The translations under genes were made by a program, and so were the position numbers. The notes below the pieces were generated by a model. The model had not been told where the DNA came from, made no database searches, and saw nothing but the letters and a program-made list of their open reading frames with translations. From NCBI GenBank assembly GCA_937995495.1, contig CALKKA010000195.1:1-29224 (forward strand): 29,224 nucleotides of DNA, read 5' to 3'. Shown here piece by piece: positions 7,635 through 16,112 of the stretch. The stretch's first letter is position 1. Each line of letters begins with the position of its first letter. The DNA comes from an uncultured Phycisphaerae bacterium (GTDB taxonomy: Bacteria > Planctomycetota > Phycisphaerae > Sedimentisphaerales > Anaerohalosphaeraceae).

Positions 7635-8741
7635 ATGGCTGAAGAAATAAAAAATGAGACCGCCAATAAGATGAAGCAATACCTCCCCTTTGAGGAAGAA
7701 GTTGCCGCTATCGACCAGCAGATTGAAGACCTGAAAAAGCAGGATCGGTCCAACTCGCTGCAGGGCCAAAATGCGCAGCAAATTCGCACGCTTCAGGTTC
7801 GCCAGACCGATCTGCTTAAGCAGATCTACTCAAATCTTACTCCTTGGCAGACCGTGCAGGTTGCCCGCCACCCACAGCGCCCCATCTTGGGTGATTACTT
7901 AAGTCTCATGTTCAAAGATCTCCACGAAATGCACGGGGATCGTTGTTTTGGCGATGACCCTGCGATCGTTACTGCTCTGGGGCAGATCGGCCACCAGAAG
8001 GTGATGGTCATCGGGCAAAATAAGGGCAAGGACATAAATGAAAAAGTGGCCTGCAATTTCGGGTGCCCCAACCCAGAGGGATACCGGAAAGCCTTGGCGA
8101 AAATGAAATTTGCGGAAAAATATAATATTCCAATCGTGGCCCTTATCGATACACCGGGCGCCTATCCAGGCATTGGGGCTGAAGAACGGGGACAGGCTCA
8201 GGCCATTGCCGTCAATCTGATGGAAATGTCACGACTTCGCACACCTGTCGTCTGTGTTATCATTGGTGAAGGCGGTTCCGGCGGCGCTTTAGGAATCGGA
8301 ATTGGTGACAAAGTGGCCATTCTTGAACACTCTTATTACTCCGTTATCTCGCCCGAAGGGTGTGCGGCCATTCTCTGGCATGACGGGACACAGGCCCCAG
8401 TTGCCGCCGAAGCATTAAAATTAACGGGTAGGGATCTATTCAAACTGAATTTGGTGGATGCGGTTATTCCCGAACCACTGGGAGGAGCCCATCGGAATAT
8501 CCACGATACGGTTTACACTGTTGAACAGTATATTACGAGAACGCTGGCCCAACTCAAGCGAACCAACCTGGATAAATTAGTAAGTGATCGCTATGAAAAA
8601 CTGAGGAATATCGGTACCAACTGCGCCAAGGCTCAGGAAGTTGCATCACAATATACAGCCGAGACACCACAGGAAATACCGGAACGACTCTCCATCAAGG
8701 CACAACTCAACAAGACCGTACCGGAAAAAGCCTTAGATTGA
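7635..8741 (+). CDS. accA: Acetyl-CoA carboxylase carboxyltransferase subunit alpha
   Basis: AccA with AccD moves the carboxyl group from biotin (on AccB) to acetyl-CoA, making malonyl-CoA for fatty acid synthesis. The protein has 368 residues; E. coli AccA has about 320, and the extra length is a Gln/Lys-rich C-terminal tail and a slightly longer N-terminal helix. Signatures are RPILGDYLSLMFKDLHEMHGD near residue 82, DTPGAYPGIGAEERGQ near 172, and GEGGSGGALGIGIGD near 211, which shape the CoA site. accD, accB and accC are not in the window. The gene is alone on the plus strand, with an attenuator-like leader, and converges on rpiB nine bases past its stop with no clear terminator between. 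Confidence 0.97.
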   Translation: MAEEIKNETANKMKQYLPFEEEVAAIDQQIEDLKKQDRSNSLQGQNAQQIRTLQVRQTDLLKQIYSNLTPWQTVQVARHPQRPILGDYLSLMFKDLHEMHGDRCFGDDPAIVTALGQIGHQKVMVIGQNKGKDINEKVACNFGCPNPEGYRKALAKMKFAEKYNIPIVALIDTPGAYPGIGAEERGQAQAIAVNLMEMSRLRTPVVCVIIGEGGSGGALGIGIGDKVAILEHSYYSVISPEGCAAILWHDGTQAPVAAEALKLTGRDLFKLNLVDAVIPEPLGGAHRNIHDTVYTVEQYITRTLAQLKRTNLDKLVSDRYEKLRNIGTNCAKAQEVASQYTAETPQEIPERLSIKAQLNKTVPEKALD

Positions 8742-8750
8742 GAAAAACGG

Positions 8751-9221
8751 TTATTGGCTTGTCGTTATTTCTCGTGGATCATTGCCCTTTTCGATGGCTT
8801 CAATCTTTTTGACTCGCCTGAGATGGCGTCCAGCCACAAACTCCGTCGTCAACCATGTTTCCACGATCTTCCGAACCATCGTCGGACCGACTAGATCCCC
8901 AGAAAGGCAAAGGACATTCGCATCGTTATGTTCACGAGAAAGTTTGGCGGCCAGTTCATCATAACACAACGCCGCACGGATCCCCTTGACTTTATTAGCC
9001 GCCATCGACATCCCAATGCCTGTTCCACAGACAAGAATAGCCCTGTCCGCTTTTTTATCAGCAACCGTATTGGCAGCAACATAAGCGGTATCCGGATAAT
9101 CCACGGGTTGGCCACTCGGGGTCGAGCAATCAACACACTCAAGACCCAACTGCGAAATAATCGCCTTAATCTGCTCTATTGCCGCGTGTCCCCGATGGTC
9201 ATTAGCGACGGCTACTTTCAT
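8751..9221 (-). CDS. rpiB: Ribose-5-phosphate isomerase B
   Basis: RpiB interconverts ribose 5-phosphate and ribulose 5-phosphate in the pentose phosphate pathway. At 156 residues it matches the family (about 150). Key parts are NDHRG (residues 7-11), VCGTGIGMSMAANK with the catalytic Cys65, and SREHNDANVLCLSG with His98. The ATG overlaps the TGA stop of the TsaC-phosphatase gene by four bases (ATGA), so translation is likely coupled. LacAB-type isomerases are related, but the single gene and its neighbour favour RpiB. The C-terminal tail after residue 140 is charged and not conserved. Confidence 0.95.
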   Translation of the reverse strand: MKVAVANDHRGHAAIEQIKAIISQLGLECVDCSTPSGQPVDYPDTAYVAANTVADKKADRAILVCGTGIGMSMAANKVKGIRAALCYDELAAKLSREHNDANVLCLSGDLVGPTMVRKIVETWLTTEFVAGRHLRRVKKIEAIEKGNDPREITTSQ

Positions 9222-10339
9222 AAAATCTCTTTCTTCTTCTTGATAATATTGTCACATATTTGCTGAAAACAATCTCGATAAACATCGATCCCCGATCCCA
9301 TCGGGTCCATAATATCCGCCACTTCATCTAACATAAAACACTTCTCCAAGGCCGTGGGAAACGACTGAACAATACTGTCCCGATGGTATCGGCTCATCGT
9401 TAAAATCACGTCGCTCTGTTCAATATCTATGAGAGTCAGCTGGCGGCTTTGATGGAAACTCAAATCAATCTCATGAGCCCGGCAGACTTCAACTGCATCG
9501 CGGCTGGCTGGAGCGTCCTGACATGCGGCAATCCCGGCCGAGTCGATTATATACCCGAAATGCTCCAATTCGTCAACCTGACAGCCTAAATTATCCGCAA
9601 AATATTTTCGGCAAAATCCCGCCGCCATGGGGCTGCGGCAAGTATTGCCCGTACAAACAAATAAAAGGCGAATTGTAGTCCATTTTTGGATCTGAGAAGC
9701 TGGAACCGCACCTTCACGGAGAATTTGAATATCCTCTTTTCCCACTTTGACAACCGTACTGCTCTGTTTGAAATTAGCCTCAAAATCAGGTATTTCCACG
9801 ACACCCTCAATTTCTCCATCGAAATACCCCAAAACCTCCTTCACAGAAGTCGCTGGAGGTGAACCTCCGGGGTTAGCACTGGGGGCAACAATGGGAGAAT
9901 GAGCTTGGGCAAGGATTTCACAAGTAATCTGACAAGCCGGGTAACGAACACCTAAGGTTTGGCCGGAGTAAAGCGTTTCATAAAGATCTTTTGGCAGACT
10001 TTCCGTCACCTGCCGCAATGCTTCGTCGTCCAATTCAAATACGATTGTAACGGGACCGGGAAAGGCGTTTTGAACCAGCTTCTGGGCTTTCAAACTTTTG
10101 GAGGGAATGTATTTTGTGAGTTGCTCCGGGCTTCCTATGTGAAGCGTGTAGCGCTTATCCGGCTGGCGGCCCTTAACCTTATTCAGGCGTTCAAAGGTGT
10201 GCTTCTCTGCTTTACAACCAATCCCGTACACTGTTTCGGTTGGAAAAGCGACAAGTTTTCCCTGATCAAGCCATCGCGCGGCCCTATGCACACCTCGAGT
10301 GCGATCCAGTGTCCCAATTTTTAGGATTTCCGTCCTCAT
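9218..10339 (-). CDS. tsaC: Fusion of threonylcarbamoyl-AMP synthase (TsaC/YrdC) and a low-molecular-weight protein phosphatase (YwlE-like)
   Basis: The protein has 373 residues and two domains. Residues about 10-215 are a YrdC/TsaC domain, which makes threonylcarbamoyl-AMP for the t6A37 modification of tRNA: FPTETVYGIGC, KVKGRQPDKRYTLHI and the SxN motif in APSANPGG are visible. Residues about 224-370 are a low-molecular-weight phosphatase with the P-loop CTGNTCRS (about 229-236) and the general-acid Asp in DPMGSGIDVYR. The Thr in CTGNTCRS is the residue that marks protein-arginine phosphatases such as Bacillus YwlE, where tyrosine phosphatases usually have Ile. I start at the ATG at 10339; an in-frame TTG at 10414, overlapping the stop of the previous gene, would add 25 unlike residues. 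rpiB overlaps its end. Confidence 0.92.
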   Translation of the reverse strand: MRTEILKIGTLDRTRGVHRAARWLDQGKLVAFPTETVYGIGCKAEKHTFERLNKVKGRQPDKRYTLHIGSPEQLTKYIPSKSLKAQKLVQNAFPGPVTIVFELDDEALRQVTESLPKDLYETLYSGQTLGVRYPACQITCEILAQAHSPIVAPSANPGGSPPATSVKEVLGYFDGEIEGVVEIPDFEANFKQSSTVVKVGKEDIQILREGAVPASQIQKWTTIRLLFVCTGNTCRSPMAAGFCRKYFADNLGCQVDELEHFGYIIDSAGIAACQDAPASRDAVEVCRAHEIDLSFHQSRQLTLIDIEQSDVILTMSRYHRDSIVQSFPTALEKCFMLDEVADIMDPMGSGIDVYRDCFQQICDNIIKKKKEIL

Positions 10340-10410
10340 GCCGGATCTTTGTACCAAAATCGAAGAAGGATTGCCACCGAAAAAAACGGTCTTCAGGGAT
10401 CCATCGCCAA

Positions 10411-12762
10411 TCAAGGGGTCTTCATAATACCCGGCGTCGTCGAGATCGAGGCATCAATCTCACCCGTAACAGGATTAACAAGAACCTCCGACATCCTCGC
10501 TCCATCAACATTGCAGGGAACAGCGGGTGTGCCTGAAATTTTCATCCAACCGTCCCCATCAACGGCATCATAATCCAGCGTCTGGCCGACAATATAGTGC
10601 AGTCGCTTCGTCATATCACTGTTCCACTCTTCATAGATGATCGACTTGTCGGTAAACACTTTTTTTATCTCGGAAGTATCTGGAAGATAACTCAGCTCAA
10701 GCTGCATCGAATAGACAAATATCTGCTTTTGAATCTGACCCTCTAAAATCGGATAATAGGCCAATTTCATCGCGTCCTGATCGCCATCAGCAATAATACT
10801 CTGTTTGCCCATATCCCAGTGAATCGTCGTAAAGTTGTCCACCATTGCTACAGCAGGCCGATTCATTGGATTTTCGGAATCCGAATCCTCCGTCTGTGAG
10901 TCTTCATTGTTCACCATTTCGATCTTGCCGGGGCCCTCGGCTAAAATCACATCTGCAACCCGATCATAAGAAATTTCACTACAATAAAGTTTTACATCTG
11001 AAAGTTTACGGTCTTCCTGGACTCGCTGTGATTCAACATAGACCTTACCCTCGGTCATCCTGAGGTGGCTAAGATCGGTTTTTCCAGCCTGATCTTCATC
11101 CAGGTCAATGGTCAATTTTTCACTATGAAGCTTTTCCAACTGCTCAAAATCCGGTGTTTGTGATGTACGAGTCGTCATCACATTTCCATTGAATACCACC
11201 TGCTCAATCGTTTGAGACGAATCTGCGAAAAACTCGGCATTTTCATCCGCTGTTACAGTTACGGGGATCCAAGATTTTGGTGCGGTGCCGTTGGGGTCCG
11301 GGTCCTGATAAAATGTGAAACGGACCGGCCCATGTGCCAAACCAGAACCCGTCAGTAAATTATAATCGATCTTGCGGGCTTCAAATTTTGTTGGGGGGGA
11401 ATCACTGGAGTCCGAAGCATCTTCTAACACAGATTTGTCCGTAGTGTCTGCGGCCTCCAAAGCGCCCGACTTAGCGACAGCATCCTTCTGGCCCACTAAA
11501 TTAATCACCTCAACAGTAGAAGTGTGCTGTGAGCTAGATGTAATTTTCGCTATTTTTGATGGTGTCGGCGCCATTTGTGGAGGCAGCGTTGACTGAGAAG
11601 CAGATGTTGGTCCTGCATCCTCGTCCTCCATCGGTTTTAAGAGGATGCCCCCATCGCACGTTACAATAATCTCCGGTTTCGGTTCGATATTCGCTGCGGG
11701 TTCGGATTTCTGCTCTAGCGACTCGCTTGGTTTTTCGGCTATTTCCACTTTCTGGCCCGACGACTCACTTGGTTTTGACACTTTTTTACTTTCATCCTTT
11801 GCCTGCTCAGGACCTTGGTCATCTCCATCACTTTGATCAAAAGAAATATTTTGGATATTCACTTGATCGGACCCGGTGACTATGATCTCATTGCCATACT
11901 TGATTATAACATTATCTTCAAGGAGACACTGATAATACCTCACCGGCGGCGCCAACTTCACTTCAGTGGACTCAATTTTTTTAGAAGGGACCGAAGAAAC
12001 ATCGCTTGGTTGGGTTGGAGTCAAGTCCGCCGATGCTGTATCTGTTTTCGCCTTAGCAATCTTCGTCTCGGATTGGGTCTCAGGTTTGGCCTCGGATTTT
12101 GAGTCGGTTGCCCCCTGTATTCGAATTTCTTCTAAATCACGAATCCGCAAATAGTCTATTCTCGCTTTAGCTGAATCAAAAATCACAACCAGGCCGGTCC
12201 CTTTTAATTCCCCCTCCTCCGATGTAATATGAACCTTGTGGTCAGTTGCAAATTCAGAACGCTCACTGCTGAATACTAGATCGTCCATTTCAACGAGGGT
12301 CTCACTAATCTTGCTGCCCGGTTTGGGCATCACATGAATTTTGACATTGCCGCTAAGCCGCGCATCCTTTGGCGTTGAATCCGACCCGGAGGTTTCAATC
12401 TGAAACATCCCCATATCCGCGTCGACACGACATTGGTAATCTGAATCATAGAAAATCAGATAGGGCTTCTCGACCTCTCTTCGTGATGTATCCATACCCG
12501 GATTGAGCAACTTCTCAAAACCAAAGACGCGTGAGGTCTCTTTGGTGTCCGGATCAAGAACCACATATCGCGCTTCCTTAGCAACACGAACATCGGTATC
12601 TTCTACCCGCTCAGTAGCACCGCCCGATTCCGGCATATCCAGATTGTCTGGCGCTGTCACATTACGAACCTCAATCGGATTGGCATCCATGACCAGAGCA
12701 TACCCCCAAAACAGCGAAGCTACAAATCCGACAGCAATGAGACCGATGATTAATTTTCGCAT
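10411..12762 (-). CDS. Giant LptC/LptA-like periplasmic protein
   Basis: A 783-residue protein with one N-terminal membrane anchor (residues about 4-24) and a periplasmic body. Several stretches look like the beta-jellyroll of LptC/LptA/OstA: residues about 135-215 (SGNVKIHV, FATDHKVHIT, EGELKGTGLVV), about 277-305 (LEDNVIIKYGNEIIVTG), 365-378, and more in the C-terminal half (ARKIDYNLLTGSGLAHGPV, FNGNVMTTR, AEGPGKIEMV). Low-complexity linkers rich in Ser, Pro, Glu and Lys separate them (about 218-270 and 310-365), the second with KPSES repeated. LptC and LptA carry lipopolysaccharide from the inner to the outer membrane; E. coli versions have under 200 residues each. The gene follows kdsD and kdsC, as lptC does in E. 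coli. No lptB is present. Homology is judged from pattern and context, so the exact role is inferred. Confidence 0.7.
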   Translation of the reverse strand: MRKLIIGLIAVGFVASLFWGYALVMDANPIEVRNVTAPDNLDMPESGGATERVEDTDVRVAKEARYVVLDPDTKETSRVFGFEKLLNPGMDTSRREVEKPYLIFYDSDYQCRVDADMGMFQIETSGSDSTPKDARLSGNVKIHVMPKPGSKISETLVEMDDLVFSSERSEFATDHKVHITSEEGELKGTGLVVIFDSAKARIDYLRIRDLEEIRIQGATDSKSEAKPETQSETKIAKAKTDTASADLTPTQPSDVSSVPSKKIESTEVKLAPPVRYYQCLLEDNVIIKYGNEIIVTGSDQVNIQNISFDQSDGDDQGPEQAKDESKKVSKPSESSGQKVEIAEKPSESLEQKSEPAANIEPKPEIIVTCDGGILLKPMEDEDAGPTSASQSTLPPQMAPTPSKIAKITSSSQHTSTVEVINLVGQKDAVAKSGALEAADTTDKSVLEDASDSSDSPPTKFEARKIDYNLLTGSGLAHGPVRFTFYQDPDPNGTAPKSWIPVTVTADENAEFFADSSQTIEQVVFNGNVMTTRTSQTPDFEQLEKLHSEKLTIDLDEDQAGKTDLSHLRMTEGKVYVESQRVQEDRKLSDVKLYCSEISYDRVADVILAEGPGKIEMVNNEDSQTEDSDSENPMNRPAVAMVDNFTTIHWDMGKQSIIADGDQDAMKLAYYPILEGQIQKQIFVYSMQLELSYLPDTSEIKKVFTDKSIIYEEWNSDMTKRLHYIVGQTLDYDAVDGDGWMKISGTPAVPCNVDGARMSEVLVNPVTGEIDASISTTPGIMKTP

Positions 12763-12898
12763 ACAGATAAACCCTTTCTATGTCAAATTTCTTGATATCC
12801 GAAAAGATAACCACAAAGGACATCAAGAGCGAGAAATTTCATATATCTCTTTTTTCATAGTCTTCAGTAATTCCATGAAAAAGAAACCGCAAACAAAA

Positions 12899-13417
12899 TC
12901 ACACCCGATACCGCTCCATCAGCTGTTCCCATTTCATCTTTTTTTTCAGCAGATGTTCGATAACTTCGGCCACAGCTCCATCTCCACCTTTTCGCTCTGT
13001 GATGAAATCGGCTTGCTGTTTCAACTCGTCCGTTGCATTCGAAACAGCCACTCCAAAACCGGCCCTTCGAACCACAGGGATGTCCATCAGGTCATCACCA
13101 ACATAAGCGGTCTGTTCGGATGTTAGCCGGACTTCTTCTAATAGTTTCTCAAAGGCTGGAAGTTTATCCAAGCATCCCTGCATAACCAGCGAAATCCCAA
13201 GCTGTTTCGCTCGAATGGTCGTTGCGGCTGTTTCCCTTCCACTGATAATGGCCGCCAACCCTCCGGCCCGCTGCCACAATTTGATCCGGTGGCCGTCCAT
13301 CACAGAAAAACGCTTGCTCTCAGTGCCATCTGAATGGACCACGATCCCCCCGTCCGTTAGAACGCCATCGACATCAAGAACTAATAACTGAATTTTGGAA
13401 AAATCCTTCTCTGTCAT
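12899..13417 (-). CDS. kdsC: 3-deoxy-D-manno-octulosonate 8-phosphate phosphatase
   Basis: KdsC removes phosphate from Kdo 8-phosphate in the synthesis of the lipopolysaccharide core sugar Kdo. It is a short HAD phosphatase with no cap domain, 172 residues, normal for the family. The HAD motif I is LDVDGVLTDG with Asp15 and Asp17; VMDGHRIKLW, IISGRE and YVGDDLMDIPV give the other motifs, with the metal-binding Asp pair near residue 103. Only four bases separate it from the kdsD stop. The next gene downstream, after 136 bases, is the LptC-like gene. The start has no strong ribosome binding site, in keeping with coupling to kdsD. Confidence 0.96.
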   Translation of the reverse strand: MTEKDFSKIQLLVLDVDGVLTDGGIVVHSDGTESKRFSVMDGHRIKLWQRAGGLAAIISGRETAATTIRAKQLGISLVMQGCLDKLPAFEKLLEEVRLTSEQTAYVGDDLMDIPVVRRAGFGVAVSNATDELKQQADFITERKGGDGAVAEVIEHLLKKKMKWEQLMERYRV

Positions 13418-13421
13418 CGAG

Positions 13422-14411
13422 CTACCCTACAATTTTAATGGCCACAATGTCTTGTACATCAATCAATCCCACCGGCTGGTCCTCTGCATTTACCACCGGC
13501 AACTCGTCAATTCGATACTTATGAAATACCGCCATCGCTTCGGCAGCCAGCGTATCTTCTGCCACCCGCTTACAGTCTGGCGTCATCAAATCGGAACACT
13601 TCACCTCAAAAGTTCCTGCTCCCTTCTTTTCCAGGGAACGCCTTACATCCGCATCGGTAATGATACCCGCCAACTTACCGTCAGCATCTGTTACCATCAC
13701 GGCACCCCGCCGCTTCGTGGTCTTATTCTTGGTCAGCATTTGTTCGATCGTATCATCCAGTTGTGCAAGAGGCAGCGGCTCATCAGGTCTAAACCACATT
13801 GTTTGCCCGACGGTCAACAGTTTGCGGCCCAGAGCACCACCCGGATGGAATTGAGCATAGTCCTCAGCGCCAAACTCGCGCGATTTCATGATCGTTAAAG
13901 CCAATGCATCACCTAACGCCAGTATGCAGGTCGTCGAAACACTTGGCGCCACACCCAACGGACATGCCTCGGTCAGCATTCCCATACTGAGGGCGATATC
14001 ACTGTGAACCGCCAAGCGAGACTTCGGATCGCCGACAATAGAAATCAGCTTGATCTCTCGTTGCTTAAGAGGTTCGATCAACCGGACGAGTTCTTCGCTT
14101 TCTCCGCTGTGGCTCAGCGCCAGAACAATATCATTTGTCCGAATACGACCCAAATCACCATGAACCGCTTCAGCCGGATGCAAAAAATGGCTCGCTGTTC
14201 CTGTAGAAGCCAGTGTCGCACTGATCTTATTACCAATAATGCCGGCCTTGCCCATACCGGAAACAATCACCGAGCCACTGCATTCAAGAAGAGCTTGGAC
14301 AACTTGCTCAAATGCCGGCTGTCGCACAAGCTCTTGCAATCCGAGAACCGCATGGCCCTCTTCGGCGATGACGCTTTCTGCAAAAGAAATATCAATCTTC
14401 GTTTTTGACAT
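13422..14411 (-). CDS. kdsD: Arabinose-5-phosphate isomerase
   Basis: KdsD converts ribulose 5-phosphate to arabinose 5-phosphate, the first step of the Kdo branch. The 329-residue protein has an N-terminal SIS domain (about 35-175) with SGMGKAGIIGNKISATL, STGTASHFLHPAEAVHGDLG (Glu81, His84) and the phosphate-binding ALSHSGESEE, and then two CBS domains (about 205-329), with IITDADVRRSLE and IDELPVV-DQPVGLIDVQDI. Length and order match the E. coli enzyme. It is followed within four bases by kdsC and lies 56 bases after the RNase E/G gene. Together with rpiB nearby it draws on the ribulose 5-phosphate pool. Confidence 0.96.
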   Translation of the reverse strand: MSKTKIDISFAESVIAEEGHAVLGLQELVRQPAFEQVVQALLECSGSVIVSGMGKAGIIGNKISATLASTGTASHFLHPAEAVHGDLGRIRTNDIVLALSHSGESEELVRLIEPLKQREIKLISIVGDPKSRLAVHSDIALSMGMLTEACPLGVAPSVSTTCILALGDALALTIMKSREFGAEDYAQFHPGGALGRKLLTVGQTMWFRPDEPLPLAQLDDTIEQMLTKNKTTKRRGAVMVTDADGKLAGIITDADVRRSLEKKGAGTFEVKCSDLMTPDCKRVAEDTLAAEAMAVFHKYRIDELPVVNAEDQPVGLIDVQDIVAIKIVG

Positions 14412-14467
14412 TTTCTATCCCAATAAAACCCTATCTTGATTCTTTTAACCATTAAGAAATGGTAATC

Positions 14468-15988
14468 TTATAACCGTACAACGCTTCCCCTCTCGTCATA
14501 GCAAGTAATCTTTGGCTGCGCAGGCGATCCTGAAAGGTCCGCATAGACCCGGATTTTTTTTTCAAAATCAGTTTCAATCTGCATCAGTATCGAACGTCGC
14601 TGATTCAATAAAAAGCTTGCCACATCCGAAGCCACTGTCAGCTCGATACGCTGAATCTCCTTTTTCGAAGCTGCCACACGGACCGATCGCAATATCTCAA
14701 TAGACTGAGATTCAAAACTCTTGACGACCCCAACCCCGTTGCAATGTGGACATTTCAAATAGGTGCTCGACTGTAATGAAGGACGCATCCGCTGCCGCGT
14801 CAGTTCGATCAGGCCAAACGCACTCATCCTGAGCGCCCTGGAACGGGCGCGGTCGGATTTCAATGCATTGCGAAACTCCTTTTCGATCTCACGTTTGTTA
14901 CGATTCTCACGCATGTCGATAAAATCACAAATAATCAACCCACCCATATCGCGGAGTTTAAGCTGGCGAACGATTTCCTTAGCCGCCTCCATATTAATCT
15001 TAAAGGCCGTCTGCTCGGCATTGCTCTGCTTGCGATAGCGACCGCTGTTGACATCGATCGCCACCAGCGCCTCAGTCTGTTCGATCACCACGGAACCTCC
15101 GCTTTTAAGCTCCACGCGTGTGGCCTGAATCTTCTGAATCTCTTTCTCAATGTTACACTTATGAAACAGCGGACTTTTTCCATCATAATAAGTTACCCGC
15201 CGCTTCAGCCGCGGTTGGACGATCGACAAAAAATCCCTGATTTTCTTCGTCACCATCTCACTATCGCAAAGAATCTTACTGATCGAAGAATCAAAGATGT
15301 CCCTGACCGTGCGAATCGCAAGATCAGATTCCTGGTAGATTTCTGCAGGCGTCTTGACTGAATCGATCCGTTTGCTGATCACTTTCCATAAACGCTTCAA
15401 ATAGTTGATGTCATTCTGCAGTTCCCGCTTATTTGCCAGTTGAGCAGCCGTGCGAACAATTAGCCCGATATTGGCCGGGAGTGAAATCCCGTCAATGGCC
15501 TCACGAAGCTTCTTCCGTTCGTCCTCATCCTCAATCTTCTGCGAAATCCCCACCTTGCTCATCCAAGGCATCAGCACAAGATATTTACCCGGCAATGAGA
15601 TATAAGTGGTCAGCGTCGGCCCTTTGGTATTGAGCCCCTCTTTTGTCACTTGAACAACGATTTCCTGTCCTTTTTTCAGGCATTTCTGAATCGGGGGTCG
15701 CTGTGCGAGGGCTTTGCGACGACCGATCGTCTCTTCGTCATTCTTTTTTCCAAAATAACGAGGGTGAACATCGCTGATATGCAAAAAGCCATTTTTCTCG
15801 GCGCCAAAATCAATAAATGCCGCCTGAATTCCGGACTCAACATTTACGACCTTACCCTTATAGATGTTGCCTACATGACTGGCTAAACTAAATCGCTCAA
15901 TATAGAGTTCTTCTAATGAGCCTTTCTCGACGACAGCCACACGGCATTCCTCGCCCTCCGATACATTGATTAACATCTCTCGTGTCAT
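14468..15988 (-). CDS. rng: Ribonuclease E/G family endoribonuclease
   Basis: This is an RNase G-sized (506 residues) enzyme for RNA decay and rRNA maturation, without the long C-terminal scaffold of E. coli RNase E. The S1 domain starts at about residue 38 (GNIYKGKVVNVESGIQAAFID, FLHISDV) and has an insertion of roughly 25 residues after HPRYFG. The catalytic DNase I-like region carries the metal-binding Asp312 (AIDVNSG) and Asp355 (ICDFIDM). CPHC at 413-416 is the Zn-link that joins subunits. The ATG at 15988 is preceded by AAGGA at a good distance. It sits between a DUF2344 gene and kdsD. The upstream leader has a long imperfect inverted repeat, described separately. Confidence 0.95.
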   Translation of the reverse strand: MTREMLINVSEGEECRVAVVEKGSLEELYIERFSLASHVGNIYKGKVVNVESGIQAAFIDFGAEKNGFLHISDVHPRYFGKKNDEETIGRRKALAQRPPIQKCLKKGQEIVVQVTKEGLNTKGPTLTTYISLPGKYLVLMPWMSKVGISQKIEDEDERKKLREAIDGISLPANIGLIVRTAAQLANKRELQNDINYLKRLWKVISKRIDSVKTPAEIYQESDLAIRTVRDIFDSSISKILCDSEMVTKKIRDFLSIVQPRLKRRVTYYDGKSPLFHKCNIEKEIQKIQATRVELKSGGSVVIEQTEALVAIDVNSGRYRKQSNAEQTAFKINMEAAKEIVRQLKLRDMGGLIICDFIDMRENRNKREIEKEFRNALKSDRARSRALRMSAFGLIELTRQRMRPSLQSSTYLKCPHCNGVGVVKSFESQSIEILRSVRVAASKKEIQRIELTVASDVASFLLNQRRSILMQIETDFEKKIRVYADLSGSPAQPKITCYDERGSVVRL

Positions 15989-16017
15989 ATTATTCCTTCG
16001 TTACTATACCGTTTATC

Positions 16018-16086
16018 ATTATAAATTCCCATGTCTGCGTAGCGAGGTCTTAGCAATCGCAAGCTTCGACTTTACTCGCGGGAATT
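16018..16086 (-). promoter_or_regulatory. Imperfect inverted repeat and TATAAT box before the RNase E/G gene
   Basis: AATTCCC (16024-16030) and GGGAATT (16080-16086) form a perfect seven-base inverted repeat. Inside it GCGAGGTC (16042-16049) pairs with GAC (16068-16070) and CTCGC (16075-16079), with a small loop between the halves. On the minus strand a TATAAT (16023-16018) follows directly, 30 bases before the start codon. It could be an operator around a promoter with a poor -35 box, or a folded mRNA leader. Confidence 0.35.
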
Positions 16087-16112
16087 ACCTGCCCTTGGTG
16101 GGCATTAATTTT

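Noticed and set aside
14448..14463. ACCATT/AATGGT hairpin between the RNase gene and kdsD
   Set aside because: The stem is AT-rich with a four-base loop and has no T-run on the transcribed strand.
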